The notes under the pieces: model-generated
Told to the model about the DNA's origin: nothing
Seen by the model: the letters and a program-made list of their open reading frames with translations, nothing else
Databases searched by the model: none
Program-made: the position numbers and the translations under genes
Part shown: positions 16,862 to 25,532 of the stretch, piece by piece
How positions within the stretch are numbered: the first letter of the stretch is position 1
Layout of the letters: the number at the start of each line of letters is the position of its first letter
Assembly (NCBI RefSeq): GCF_002205165.1
Contig: NZ_NIVS01000032.1
Coordinates: 124,001-188,000, forward strand
Source: Stenotrophomonas maltophilia
GTDB lineage: Bacteria > Pseudomonadota > Gammaproteobacteria > Xanthomonadales > Xanthomonadaceae
Length of the DNA: 64,000 nucleotides
Direction of reading: 5' to 3'

Positions 16862-17809
16862 TTACTGACGGTCTGCGAACGCATCCGTCGCGCGTACCAG
16901 CGCATCTGCCGTGGCTGGCTCCGTTGCACTGTGGCCGGACAGCACCATCTGCAGCGAGGCCTCGGGCCAGGCACAGGCCAGGTCCCACGCACTGCGCGCC
17001 GGGCAGATGATGTCGTAGCGGCCTTGCACGATCACGCCCGGCAGATGCCGGATGCGGTCGATATCGCGCAGCAGCTGCCCGTGGTCGAGGAAGGCATGAT
17101 GGCGGAAGTAGTGCGCTTCGATGCGCGCCTTGGCCAGGATGTGCAGCGGATCATCAGCGGAGACCGCATCGACATCGTGCACCAGCGTGGCGGCATGATC
17201 TTCCCACCCCAGCCAGGCCTGCGCCGCGGCGATGCGGGTCGCCTGATCCGGGCTGTCCAGGCGGCGCCAGTATGCCGCGATCATGTCGCCGCGTTCGTCT
17301 TCGGGGATATGCGCCTCGTAGTTGGCCCAGCGCTCCGGAAACACCCAGCGCGCACCGCCGTCGGCCTCGGCGAACCAGCGGTTCTCTTCGGCGCGACCGA
17401 GATAGACACCACGGACGATGATGCCGGTCGCGCGTTCCGGATGTGCCTGCGCATAGGCGAGCGCCAGCGTGGAGCCCCACGAGCCGCCGAACACCAGCCA
17501 GCGCTCGATACCGAGCCGTTCGCGGATGCTTTCCACGTCGGCGATCAGGTGCTGCGTCGTGTTGTCACGCAGCTCACCGAACGGCGTGGAGCGGCCGCTG
17601 CCGCGCTGGTCGATCAGCACGATGCGATAACGTGATGGATCGAAGAAGCGGCGGTGCACCGGCGACACGCCTGCACCCGGGCCGCCATGCAGGAACACCA
17701 CCGGGATACCTTCTGGCGTGCCGCACTCTTCCACGAACAGGGTGTGCAGGTCGTCCACGGGCACCTGATGGGTGCGGAACGGGGTGATCGCTGGATAGAG
17801 CGTGCGCAT
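16862..17809 (-). CDS. pip: Proline iminopeptidase
   Basis: Cytosolic serine peptidase (S33) of 315 aa that releases N-terminal proline from peptides. The alpha/beta-hydrolase fold has the oxyanion-hole motif HGGPGAG (41-47), LIDQRGSGRS (65-74) and the nucleophile elbow GGSWGS (Ser110). RYDIICPARSAWDL with the acid and SGHSA with the histidine follow. The ATG at 17809 is preceded by AAGGA; 15 further in-frame codons upstream look unlike the family. The TauE-like transporter follows after 9 bp. Confidence 0.93.
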   Translation of the reverse strand: MRTLYPAITPFRTHQVPVDDLHTLFVEECGTPEGIPVVFLHGGPGAGVSPVHRRFFDPSRYRIVLIDQRGSGRSTPFGELRDNTTQHLIADVESIRERLGIERWLVFGGSWGSTLALAYAQAHPERATGIIVRGVYLGRAEENRWFAEADGGARWVFPERWANYEAHIPEDERGDMIAAYWRRLDSPDQATRIAAAQAWLGWEDHAATLVHDVDAVSADDPLHILAKARIEAHYFRHHAFLDHGQLLRDIDRIRHLPGVIVQGRYDIICPARSAWDLACAWPEASLQMVLSGHSATEPATADALVRATDAFADRQ

Positions 17810-17854
17810 GGTGCGTCCTTCGAAAACTGACGCACCATGATACCGCCGCTGCAC

Positions 17855-18106
17855 TCAACTGCTGTCGCGTTGCACCCGTGTCCTGTACGCACTCACGTTG
17901 TCACCGCGGATACGCCGCTCCTGCGTGCCCGTCACGGTGTCGACCTTGCGGTCCGAGCCGGTGACCGGCTTGGCCTCGATCGCGGTATCACGTTCGAATG
18001 CATGGGATTTGTCGGTATTGCGGTAATACCGGTACAGCGCCCAGTACAGCGCCGTCGCACCGGCCGGGCCGGCCGCAAGCAGCCAGAGTCCACTGTCATC
18101 GCTCAT
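17855..18106 (-). CDS. Small membrane protein in the SPFH operon
   Basis: Protein of 83 aa that I cannot name. One transmembrane segment near residues 6-24 (LWLLAAGPAGATALYWALY) is followed by a basic, polar cytosolic tail rich in Arg, Asp and Thr. Its ATG overlaps the stop of the zinc-ribbon gene by 4 bp (ATGA), so it is the third gene of the SPFH/zinc-ribbon operon. In the Bacillus ydjGHI module, small partner proteins occupy a comparable place, but no residue-level similarity can be claimed. Confidence 0.7.
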   Translation of the reverse strand: MSDDSGLWLLAAGPAGATALYWALYRYYRNTDKSHAFERDTAIEAKPVTGSDRKVDTVTGTQERRIRGDNVSAYRTRVQRDSS

Positions 18107-19449
18107 GAGGCAGCTACCAGGAAGAAGAGAACGAGGGCTTCAATGATCGTGCCGGTGGTGAGCGCGGCCAGCAGCAGCTTCCACTGCTGCACCGGCACGC
18201 TGCCCATGGTTTCACCGGTGCGGCCATTCACCGCGATGTAGTGCAGCATGCCGCCGTTGCGGCCCGGCTGGTGATACGAGTACAGCCACACCGGCAGGTA
18301 CATCGACACCCAGCGGGTGCCATGCACATCCACGCGCTCACGCTCCCAGCGCACGCCACGATCGTAGCGGCGCACCGAACCTTCCACCTGGGCGCGGGCG
18401 ATCGACAGCAGCTGATCCTCCAGCCGCGGGCGCAGTTTCTCCACATCGAGATTGCGCTTTTCCGACGTGAAGCCGGCCAGATAGGAGGCGTTCCACTTCA
18501 GCGCATTCTTGGTGTCGAACGGCAGGATCGCGTTGATGATGTTGTTGGTGTTGCTCTGGGTGTCCAGATTGCCGCGCTCGGCCGATGACTCCAGGGTCAG
18601 GTCGTCCACGGTGAAATCCACCTGGCGATCCACCTGGTAGACGTCGGCGTCGTAGTAGGTCTGCTTGTTCTTTTCGGTGCCGCGCGTGTACTGCCGCGTC
18701 TGGATTTCGCCCTTGCCGGAGACGCTGGCGCTGACGTTGCTGTCCACGATCATATAGGGCAGGTAGACGCCGGTGACGTTCTCCGGTGTGAACTGATCCT
18801 TGAAGGCCTTCAGCGCGAACAGGCGCCGCTTGTCCACGAACTGCCGGATCCGCGCGACCGCGTCGTCCTTGCTGATCCGGAACGGCAGCACCGCATCGGG
18901 CACCGCGCCATTGGCCACCTGCTCGTTGACCCCGAACACATGACGGCACCAGTGACAGCGGGCGGTCATGGTGCTTTCGGTGTTGATGGTGACCTCGGCA
19001 CCGCAGCCGGTGCACTTGAAGCTCATCAGGCTGGCGGTGTCGGCGTCGATGTCGCGCGCACCGGACGCGACCACGGTGCCGCGAAGCTCGCCGATTCCTT
19101 CGCCGAACCCGAACGCCTCCTCGACCCGGTCGCCGTGCCATTCGTGACGGCAGAACTGGCAGACCAGCACATCGGTGCCGAGCTTGAGCCGGACATCGCT
19201 GGAACCACACTTCGGGCAGCGGTTGACGCCGTCCTTGAGCTCGGCCGCGGCGGTATCCAGCGCGGCCGGATCGGGCGCGAGCACTTCATCGCGGATGGGC
19301 TGGGGCAGGGTGGCCGGGTCCACCGGGAAACTGCCCGGCAGCGGGGGCACGTCCCGGGGCGAACCCGGGCCGGTGACCGGCGCCGCCGGGGAAGGCGGCA
19401 ACGGCGGCGGGACCGCCGGGATCGGCGGTGGACTCTTGGGGTCGGACAT
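18103..19449 (-). CDS. Double zinc-ribbon membrane protein (YdjG-like)
   Basis: 448-aa protein with a proline-rich N-terminus (about 1-55) and two zinc ribbons, CPKCG...CQFC (near 78-100) and CTGCG...CHWC (near 147-170). A long beta-rich region follows (FRISKDDAVARIRQFV, YLPYMIVDSNVSASVSG), then one C-terminal transmembrane helix near 427-446. This order resembles the TFIIB-type zinc-ribbon proteins encoded next to SPFH proteins, such as Bacillus YdjG, in envelope-stress modules. It starts 21 bp after the SPFH gene and overlaps the next small gene by 4 bp. Biochemical function is unknown; an assembly scaffold at the membrane is the likeliest role. Confidence 0.78.
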   Translation of the reverse strand: MSDPKSPPPIPAVPPPLPPSPAAPVTGPGSPRDVPPLPGSFPVDPATLPQPIRDEVLAPDPAALDTAAAELKDGVNRCPKCGSSDVRLKLGTDVLVCQFCRHEWHGDRVEEAFGFGEGIGELRGTVVASGARDIDADTASLMSFKCTGCGAEVTINTESTMTARCHWCRHVFGVNEQVANGAVPDAVLPFRISKDDAVARIRQFVDKRRLFALKAFKDQFTPENVTGVYLPYMIVDSNVSASVSGKGEIQTRQYTRGTEKNKQTYYDADVYQVDRQVDFTVDDLTLESSAERGNLDTQSNTNNIINAILPFDTKNALKWNASYLAGFTSEKRNLDVEKLRPRLEDQLLSIARAQVEGSVRRYDRGVRWERERVDVHGTRWVSMYLPVWLYSYHQPGRNGGMLHYIAVNGRTGETMGSVPVQQWKLLLAALTTGTIIEALVLFFLVAAS

Positions 19450-19470
19450 GGTGTCGGTGCGCTCGGTGTC

Positions 19471-20610
19471 TTACAGCCCCAGCGCCTTGGCCTTGAGCTT
19501 GTCGTAGTCGTCCTGGGTGATCAGGCCGAGATCCAGCATTTCCTTGGCCTTCGTCAGCTTGGCGACCGGGTCGTCCGCGGCCGGGGCGACCGGCTGCTGC
19601 ATGCCGCCGACACCCAGCATCCCCGAGGCCATGCCGACGCCGACCAGGCCCGCAGCCCCGCCGTTCTCGCCGGCCGACTGGATGCCCTGGGCCACGCTGG
19701 CCTGCAGGTTGGAGTTGCCACGCGAGCCCGCCAACGCATCGGCGCGCTGGACCGTCTTGAGCAGCTCACGGGTGTTGGCGTCGTACTCGATGGAGACGAT
19801 GGCGGTCTTGACGATGGCCAGGCCGCGATCGGACTTCCACTGGTAGCCCTGTTCGACGGCGGCGGACAGGCTCTGCGCAAAGCCCAGCGAATCCTGCTGC
19901 AGCTTGGTGATGCGGTTGCCCTTGCCGGGATCGTTCGTATACAGGCTGAAGGCCGGGGCCAGCGAGCCGACCACTTCATTGAACAGCTGGCTGGCAGCGG
20001 CGTTGTCCAGGTCTGTGAAATCGAACACCTGGCCCGGCTGCAGGTAGCTGGCCGGCACGAAATTCTTCACGAACAGGATCGGATCGACGATCTTCAGCGT
20101 GTAGGAGCCGCGCGTGACCGCGCCGACCTGCGTGCCGAGGAAGCCATCGTCCCAGTAGATTTCGGACTGGGTACCGAAGCGGTTGTCCGGCAGCTCCTTC
20201 AGCGAGACGAAGAACGCCGCCTGCTGCGAGCCCGGCTGGCCGCCGAACTTGAAGCGCTCCCAGCTCTGCTTGATCAGCGGGCTGACGAAGCCGTCACCGG
20301 CGAAGATCGACTGTGAGTTGGTGTCGTCCGAGCGCCATTCATAGCCACCCGGCTCGGCGACGAAACCGGTGATCGCGCCGTCCTGGAACAGCAGCAGGCC
20401 GAAACCCTCGGGCACGACGATCTTCGAACCGTTGGTGATGATGTTGGAGGAGGCACTGGTGTTGGAACCGCGCCCGGCGTTGGTGCCGCGCGGGACCGCC
20501 GCGAACAGCGCTGCCGTGGAGGGCAGGCCTGCCGGCACGGTGTAGAAGTCTTTCCACTGGTCGGCCAGAACGCCACCGACTGCCCCTGCCACTGCCTGAC
20601 GAAGACCCAT
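19471..20610 (-). CDS. SPFH-domain protein with C-terminal SHOCT (YdjI-like)
   Basis: 379-aa SPFH/band-7-type protein of the 'virion core'/YdjI group. The N-terminal region (about 30-290) has VPEGFGLLLFQDGAITGFVAEPGGYEW and the helix-rich EQGYQWKSDRGLAIVKTAIVSIEYD. A Gly/Ala-rich linker follows, and the C-terminus (about 347-379) is a SHOCT-like helix-turn unit, KLTKAKEMLDLGLITQDDYDKL. There is no signal peptide; membrane attachment is expected through oligomers and partners. It is the first gene of a three-gene operon with a zinc-ribbon protein. A 19-bp palindrome lies 22 bp before its ATG. Confidence 0.85.
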   Translation of the reverse strand: MGLRQAVAGAVGGVLADQWKDFYTVPAGLPSTAALFAAVPRGTNAGRGSNTSASSNIITNGSKIVVPEGFGLLLFQDGAITGFVAEPGGYEWRSDDTNSQSIFAGDGFVSPLIKQSWERFKFGGQPGSQQAAFFVSLKELPDNRFGTQSEIYWDDGFLGTQVGAVTRGSYTLKIVDPILFVKNFVPASYLQPGQVFDFTDLDNAAASQLFNEVVGSLAPAFSLYTNDPGKGNRITKLQQDSLGFAQSLSAAVEQGYQWKSDRGLAIVKTAIVSIEYDANTRELLKTVQRADALAGSRGNSNLQASVAQGIQSAGENGGAAGLVGVGMASGMLGVGGMQQPVAPAADDPVAKLTKAKEMLDLGLITQDDYDKLKAKALGL

Positions 20611-20632
20611 GACCCACTCCCTGCGATTCGTG

Positions 20633-20651
20633 GGCGGGCACCGTGCCCGCC
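20633..20651. promoter_or_regulatory. 19-bp palindrome upstream of the SPFH operon
   Basis: GGCGGGCAC (20633-20641), a central C and GTGCCCGCC (20643-20651) form a perfect 9-1-9 palindrome. It lies 22 bp upstream of the SPFH start codon and between two divergent units. It may be a repressor operator or a very GC-rich 5' hairpin that limits translation. A dispersed REP-like element is another option, but no second copy was noticed in the window. Confidence 0.45.
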
Positions 20652-20733
20652 ATGCTCGGCCGACTATATCAGCAGCCGTTGCGCAGGCAGTGGCGCCGTG
20701 GGCCCGGCCGCGGGAGCGGGTCAGGCAGGCACT

Positions 20734-20759
20734 GCATCCAAAGCGCGCCGCTGCCCGTA
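20734..20759 (+). promoter_or_regulatory. Candidate ECF-type autoregulated promoter
   Basis: GCATCC (20734-20739), a 16-bp spacer and CGTA (20756-20759) resemble the TGATCC/CGTA elements described for RpoE-ChrR-type sigma factors. Transcription would start near 20765, upstream of the sigma gene, which suggests self-activation. This is one mismatched match recalled from family knowledge, so it is tentative. Confidence 0.4.
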
Positions 20760-20858
20760 CAAGCGTGCATGAACCCCAACTCGCCGATCGCCCGGAAGTG
20801 GCCTACGATGGACGTCGACCCGTCTGCTGCAGGGATGACGCCTTTCGAGGCTGCCCGG

Positions 20859-21434
20859 ATGACTGCCGTACCCGCCCAGAACACCACCGAGCTGAAGACC
20901 TGGGCTGCGGACGTGGCAGCGGTGGCCGGCGCGCGGGATCGTGAGTGTTTCATGCGTATCTACGACCACTTCATGCCGCGGCTGTGCCGATATCTCAACG
21001 GCCTGGGAGCCCCTGATGGGGTGGCGGAGGACCTGGCCCAGGAAGTCCTGCTCAAGCTGTGGAACCGGGCCGATCTTTACGACCCGGCGCGGAGCGGCCT
21101 GGGCACCTGGCTGTACCGCGTCGCCCGCAACCTGCATATCGACCGGGTGCGGCGCGAGCACATCTGGGTGCATGCCCATGAGGTGGTCGAGCAGGCCGCC
21201 GATCAGGACGACGGGCGCGGCTCCCTGGCCGAGCTGCACACCGAGCATGTCCGGCTCAAGCAGCGGCTGGATGAACTGTCCGCCACCCAGGCACGGTTGA
21301 TCCGGATGTCCTATTTCGAAGCCAAGACCCATGCGGAGATCGCCGAGGAGTTGAACATGCCGCTGGGCACGGTCAAATCGCACATCCGGCGGGCCTTCCT
21401 TCAGCTGCAGTCGTTGATGGGAGAGCCGCGGTGA
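20859..21434 (+). CDS. rpoE: ECF sigma factor (RpoE/ChrR-type)
   Basis: Sigma-70 family extracytoplasmic-function factor, 191 aa. Region 2 shows IYDHFMPRLCRYLNG, DLAQEVLLKLW and TWLYRVARNLHIDRVRR; region 4 shows ATQARLIRMSYFEAKTHAEIAEELNMPLGTVKSHIRRAF. Several in-frame ATGs exist (20769, 20808, 20835, 20859). The last has GAGG 8 nt upstream and gives the usual ECF length, so it is preferred. Its stop overlaps the GTG of a ChrR-type anti-sigma gene (GTGA). In Rhodobacter such pairs respond to singlet oxygen or organic peroxides; the trigger here is inferred. Confidence 0.9.
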   Translation: MTAVPAQNTTELKTWAADVAAVAGARDRECFMRIYDHFMPRLCRYLNGLGAPDGVAEDLAQEVLLKLWNRADLYDPARSGLGTWLYRVARNLHIDRVRREHIWVHAHEVVEQAADQDDGRGSLAELHTEHVRLKQRLDELSATQARLIRMSYFEAKTHAEIAEELNMPLGTVKSHIRRAFLQLQSLMGEPR

Positions 21435-22105
21435 ATCCTCGCCACCATCTGGATCCGGCCACCGTGCTGGGGTTTGCGACCAGCACCCTGGCGCCGGAAA
21501 TGTCCGTGGTCGCTGCCGCGCACCTGGAAGCGTGCGCCCAGTGCCGCGAGCAGCTGCGTTCGGCCGAGCGCCTGGGCGGGCTGTTGCTTGAGCAGCAGTT
21601 GGCGCCACCCGCCGAGGAACAGCGCCAGGCAGCGCTGCGCCAGGCCATGCTCGGCAGGCTCGACGCACCGGCCCCGCCGCCGGTGGTGCGTGAAGCCATG
21701 GAGCGTGGCTGCACAGGCGCGCATGACCCGGATCGACTGCCGTCCGCGCTTGCGCCACATTTCGGGACGTCTTACCGGGCGCTGAAATGGCGGTGGATGG
21801 CGCCGGGGGTGCACTGCATCCGCGCACCGGCGCTGCCGTCGCTGATCATGCTGAAGATCGCCCCTGGCAAATGCCTTCCCATGCACAGCCATGGCAACAG
21901 CGAGCTGACCCAGATCCTGCGGGGGGCCTACGACGACGCGTTGGGGCACTTTGCGCCCGGTGACGTGGCCGACCTGGACAGCGACGTGGAGCATCAGCCG
22001 GTCACCACGCCAGGCATCGCCTGCATCTGCGTTTCCGCGCTGGATGCCCCGCTGGTGTTCAGTGGCTGGTTCGCCCGCAAACTGCAGCAGGTCTTCAAAC
22101 TCTAA
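21431..22105 (+). CDS. chrR: ChrR-type zinc anti-sigma factor with cupin domain
   Basis: Anti-sigma factor of 224 aa that should hold the co-transcribed ECF sigma factor inactive. The N-terminal zinc anti-sigma domain has His6 and HLEACAQC (His31, Cys35, Cys38). The C-terminal ChrR-like cupin (about 105-215) keeps MHSHGNSELTQILRG with metal-binding His/Glu residues and HQPVTTPGIACICV. The start is a GTG overlapping the sigma stop by 4 bp. The two-domain layout matches ChrR, where the cupin is needed for release in response to singlet oxygen. Confidence 0.9.
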   Translation: MNPRHHLDPATVLGFATSTLAPEMSVVAAAHLEACAQCREQLRSAERLGGLLLEQQLAPPAEEQRQAALRQAMLGRLDAPAPPPVVREAMERGCTGAHDPDRLPSALAPHFGTSYRALKWRWMAPGVHCIRAPALPSLIMLKIAPGKCLPMHSHGNSELTQILRGAYDDALGHFAPGDVADLDSDVEHQPVTTPGIACICVSALDAPLVFSGWFARKLQQVFKL

Positions 22106-22117
22106 GGGCGGTGCGGC

Positions 22118-23908
22118 CTATGCGGCCGCGCTGGGCTGGCCGTGAGGCTCGGGTTGTTCGAATACCCGCATCAGCAGCGCGGGAAGCATGGGGCGGGCAA
22201 GCAGATAGCCTTGAACTTCGTCCACGCCCAGGTCCGCCAGTGCGTCCAGCTGCTCGGGCTGCTCGACGCCTTCGGCCACGGTGAGATAGCCAAGTTCGTG
22301 AGCCAGATGATGGATCGCCGAGACCTTGGCGCGCGCCCGCGCATTCGTGGCGACGCCATCGATCAATGACTTGTCCAGCTTCACGGTGTGGATGGGCAGA
22401 TCGGACAGGTAACTGAAGTTGCTGTAGCCACTGCCGAAATCATCGATCGCGACCTTGATGCCGGCCTGGCTCATCGCGGTGATATGCGCGATGGCGGGCG
22501 AGCCCGGGCGCAGCCATTCGCCTTCGGTGATCTCGAGCTCGATCATCGAGAACGGCAGTGACCGGTGCTCCAGCTTGCCGCGGATCTGCTCCCAGGCCGT
22601 TGCGCCGGACAGGTAGCTGCTGGAGAGATTGAGCGAGACCGGGATGGTGCACCCCAGCGCACGCCAGTCCCTGACCTGGTCCAGGGCCTTGTCCAGCACC
22701 CAGTCGGTCACCTCATCCATCAGCGCCGTCCGTTCGAATACCGGAATGAACTCTCCCGGGCTGATCGCGCCGAGGGTAGGGTGGGTCCAGCGGATCAAGG
22801 CTTCGGCCGATACCGGGCGCCCGCCGTGGAGGGTAAAGCGCGGCTGATACTCCAGATGGAAGTCGCCGGCCTGCAGCCCGCGTTCGGCATCGGAGGCCAG
22901 GCGGTAGGCGCGGTGCATCTTTTCGTCGCGCTGTTGGGAGTACCAGCAGAACGGCTGCCGGGCGTCGAACGCACCGTGCATGCTGACCAGCAGCCGCCGC
23001 AGCAGGTCGTGGCTGTCTGTTTGGCCGGGATCGACCGCGCAGATGCCGGCGTGGAAGCGCGGTGACATCGGGACCGCCGCGGCCATCAGCGGACGCAACA
23101 TGCGCGTTCTCAACTCCAGGATCAGCGCCTCGACCTGTGCCGCGGCCGGCATATCGACGACGAAGGCAAACCGCGTCACGCCCACGTGGTACACCGCTGC
23201 CACGCCATCCAGTGCGGCACGAAGGCGCACACCGGCGCGCCGGATCAAGGCCTCAAGCGGACGCAGGCCCAGCACCTGGCCGACCTGGTTCGCGCGCGGG
23301 ATGTCGAGGATGTCCACCGCAACGGCGTAGGCCGTTCCTTCGGCGCACCGCGCGAGGATGCCGGGCAGATCCGCATGGAACTGGTGCCGGCTTGGCAGGC
23401 CGCTGACCGGATCCAGCCGACCGGACATCGCGCGCAGCTCCAGCTGGGCGATCACCAGCTCGGCCAGGGTGGTCAGTTGATCCTGGTCACCCGCATCGAA
23501 CGTGCGCGGGCGTGTGTCCATGACGCACAGGGCCCCGATGGCGACCCCGTTTCTGGCCACCAGCGGTGCGCCTGCGTAGAAGCGCAGGTGCGGGCTGTGC
23601 GCGACCAGCGGGTTGTCGCGGAAACGGGGGTCCTGGCGGAGATCCGGGACCACCAGCACGCCATCGGAGGTGACGGCGTGGGCGCAGATCGAGGCGCGGA
23701 TGTCGGTCTGCGCCATGGGCAGACCGATCCGGGACAGGAAGCGCTGCTGCACATCCCCGAGGATCGATACGAATGCGACCGGAGCATCGAAGGTGTAGCC
23801 GGCAAGCGCGGTGAGCCGATCCAGCGCAGGCAGGGACGCCAGTCCATCGAGCTGCATGGCACTGAGGACCGCGCTGCGTTCGTCGCGTTGTGAGGTGGGG
23901 GGACTCAT
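22118..23908 (-). CDS. GAF-(degenerate GGDEF)-EAL cyclic-di-GMP phosphodiesterase
   Basis: 596-aa cytosolic signalling protein. A GAF sensor occupies about 30-160 (QQRFLSRIGLP, ASICAHAV, FYAGAPLVARNGVAIGALCVMD). A GGDEF-like domain (about 165-330) has lost its signature, reading VTRFAF (244-249) where GGDEF belongs, so it should not make c-di-GMP. The EAL domain (about 345-590) looks active: EAL at 369-371, SLNLSS, LEITE, IDDFGSGYSN, VKLDKSLID and AEGVE. The prediction is hydrolysis of c-di-GMP to pGpG under control of a GAF ligand. No partner gene is adjacent; it converges with the chrR gene, 12 bp apart. Confidence 0.92.
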   Translation of the reverse strand: MSPPTSQRDERSAVLSAMQLDGLASLPALDRLTALAGYTFDAPVAFVSILGDVQQRFLSRIGLPMAQTDIRASICAHAVTSDGVLVVPDLRQDPRFRDNPLVAHSPHLRFYAGAPLVARNGVAIGALCVMDTRPRTFDAGDQDQLTTLAELVIAQLELRAMSGRLDPVSGLPSRHQFHADLPGILARCAEGTAYAVAVDILDIPRANQVGQVLGLRPLEALIRRAGVRLRAALDGVAAVYHVGVTRFAFVVDMPAAAQVEALILELRTRMLRPLMAAAVPMSPRFHAGICAVDPGQTDSHDLLRRLLVSMHGAFDARQPFCWYSQQRDEKMHRAYRLASDAERGLQAGDFHLEYQPRFTLHGGRPVSAEALIRWTHPTLGAISPGEFIPVFERTALMDEVTDWVLDKALDQVRDWRALGCTIPVSLNLSSSYLSGATAWEQIRGKLEHRSLPFSMIELEITEGEWLRPGSPAIAHITAMSQAGIKVAIDDFGSGYSNFSYLSDLPIHTVKLDKSLIDGVATNARARAKVSAIHHLAHELGYLTVAEGVEQPEQLDALADLGVDEVQGYLLARPMLPALLMRVFEQPEPHGQPSAAA

Positions 23909-23945
23909 TTCACGCTATACGGATGAAACGCGCACCTGGATGCGC

Positions 23946-25532
23946 TTACCAGTCGGTCGGCGCGTAATCCTTGAGGAACTGGCCCCAGACGTGCTCGCCG
24001 GTGTTGATGCCGTGGATGATCGGGTCGACGATGCGGGCGGCGCCGTCGACGATATCCAGCGGCGGATGGAAGCGCTCTTCCTTCACCTTCTTGGCCGCGA
24101 TATCCGCCGGATCCTCGTCGGTCACCCAGCCGGTGTCCACGCTGTTCATGTGGATGCCGTCGTTCTGGTAATCGGCCGCCGAGGTGCGCGTCATCATGTT
24201 CAGCGCCGCCTTGGCCATGTTGGTATGCGGGTGGCGGGTGGTCTTGAAGTTGCGGTAGAACTGCCCCTCCATCGCCGAGACGTTGACGATGTGCTTGTCG
24301 CGCTCCGGCGTGCGCAGCATCAGCGGCTTCAGGCGCGCATTGATGATGAACGGCGCGATGGCGTTGACCAGCTGGGTTTCCAGCAGCTCCACCGAGGGCA
24401 CTTCGGCCATCAGCATGCGCCAGGAGTTGCGCCCGCGCAGATCGACCTGCTGCAGGTCCTGGTCCAGGCGGCCTTCCGGGAACAGATGCTGCTGGGCCAC
24501 CAGCTCATCGTCCAGCAACGGCACCTGCGACAGCTCGGCGGCACGGGTCAGCCCGTTGGCGGCATTGAAGTCGCGCCCCTGGACCACCGGCAGCGCGGCC
24601 GAGGCGGTGGTGCCGAGCAGTTCGGCACTGCGCAGGCCTTCGTAATCGCCGATCAGCTTGCGCAGCGTGTCCGGCACGTCCTGCAGCGGCGCGGTTTCGC
24701 CGGCCATCATGTGCGCATAGAACTGCGGCGGGCGGCGTACGGTCTGGCAGGCGTTGTTGATGATGAAGTCCAGGCGCGGGCGGGTGGCCAGCAACTCGTT
24801 GCAGAAGGCCTCCACGCTGGGGGTGTGGCGCAGGTCCAGGCCGTACACCTGCAGGCGATGGCCCCACTCGGCGAAATCCGGCTCTTCGGCGTAACGTGCG
24901 GCCGAATCGCGCGGGAAGCGCGTGGTCACGATCAACTCGGCGCCGGCGCGCAGAAGCTTCAGGCCGGCCTGGTAGCCGATCTTGACCCGGCCACCGGTCA
25001 GCAGCGCGACGCGCCCGGTCAGATCCGCGGTCTCGGTGCGCTTGAAGAAGTTCAGCTGGGCACAGGCCGGGCACATCTGGTCATAGAAATGATGCAGCTG
25101 GGTGAACTTCTGCTTGCAGACATAGCAGTGGCGCAGTTCCGGCGAATGCACCGGCTCCGGCGCGGCGGCAGCATTCTCACCGTTGGAGGCGTCATGCAGG
25201 CCGGCGGCGTGCGGCGGGAAATAGTTCGGGGTGCTGAACACCGGCTTGCGGCGCAGGGCCCGGATGCCGGTCTGCTCCAGCAGCGCCTCGGCCTTGGCCA
25301 CCTTCTCCTGGTGGCGCGCCTTGGCCTGCTGCTTCAATTTCGCCCGGCGGGCCTTGGGTTCCGGGTGGTAGACCTTGGCCACCACCTGGTGCAGGCGGAC
25401 GCGGTCAGCCTCCGGCAGCGTATCGAGCACGCTGCGGTCGGCTTCGATGGCCTCCAGCAGGTCCAGCGCGGTGCGCAGGCGGTCGGTCAGGGGCAGGTCG
25501 TCGTCGGCAAGGGGCAGGGCGGTGGTATTCAA
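23946..25532 (-). CDS. SDR-fold protein with internal zinc ribbon
   Basis: Large short-chain dehydrogenase-like protein, 528 aa from the TTG at 25532 (an ATG at 25601 would add 23 GC-rich, atypical residues). The N-terminal third is helical and basic, followed by a zinc-ribbon-like CYVC...CPAC near residue 140-160. The Rossmann part begins LTGRVALLTGGRVKIGYQAG, and DFIINNACQT matches the NNAG strand. Where SDRs have Ser-Tyr-Lys, Ser (VNVSAMEG) and Lys (TNMAKAAL) remain but the Tyr is Thr, so ordinary dehydrogenase chemistry is doubtful. It is monocistronic here. Function unknown; the start is uncertain. Confidence 0.72.
   Translation of the reverse strand: MNTTALPLADDDLPLTDRLRTALDLLEAIEADRSVLDTLPEADRVRLHQVVAKVYHPEPKARRAKLKQQAKARHQEKVAKAEALLEQTGIRALRRKPVFSTPNYFPPHAAGLHDASNGENAAAAPEPVHSPELRHCYVCKQKFTQLHHFYDQMCPACAQLNFFKRTETADLTGRVALLTGGRVKIGYQAGLKLLRAGAELIVTTRFPRDSAARYAEEPDFAEWGHRLQVYGLDLRHTPSVEAFCNELLATRPRLDFIINNACQTVRRPPQFYAHMMAGETAPLQDVPDTLRKLIGDYEGLRSAELLGTTASAALPVVQGRDFNAANGLTRAAELSQVPLLDDELVAQQHLFPEGRLDQDLQQVDLRGRNSWRMLMAEVPSVELLETQLVNAIAPFIINARLKPLMLRTPERDKHIVNVSAMEGQFYRNFKTTRHPHTNMAKAALNMMTRTSAADYQNDGIHMNSVDTGWVTDEDPADIAAKKVKEERFHPPLDIVDGAARIVDPIIHGINTGEHVWGQFLKDYAPTDW

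Noticed and set aside
16005-17635. 545-codon plus-strand frame opposite tauE and pip
   Set aside because: The opposite strand encodes two complete recognised proteins; this frame is Gln/His/Arg-rich antisense sequence.
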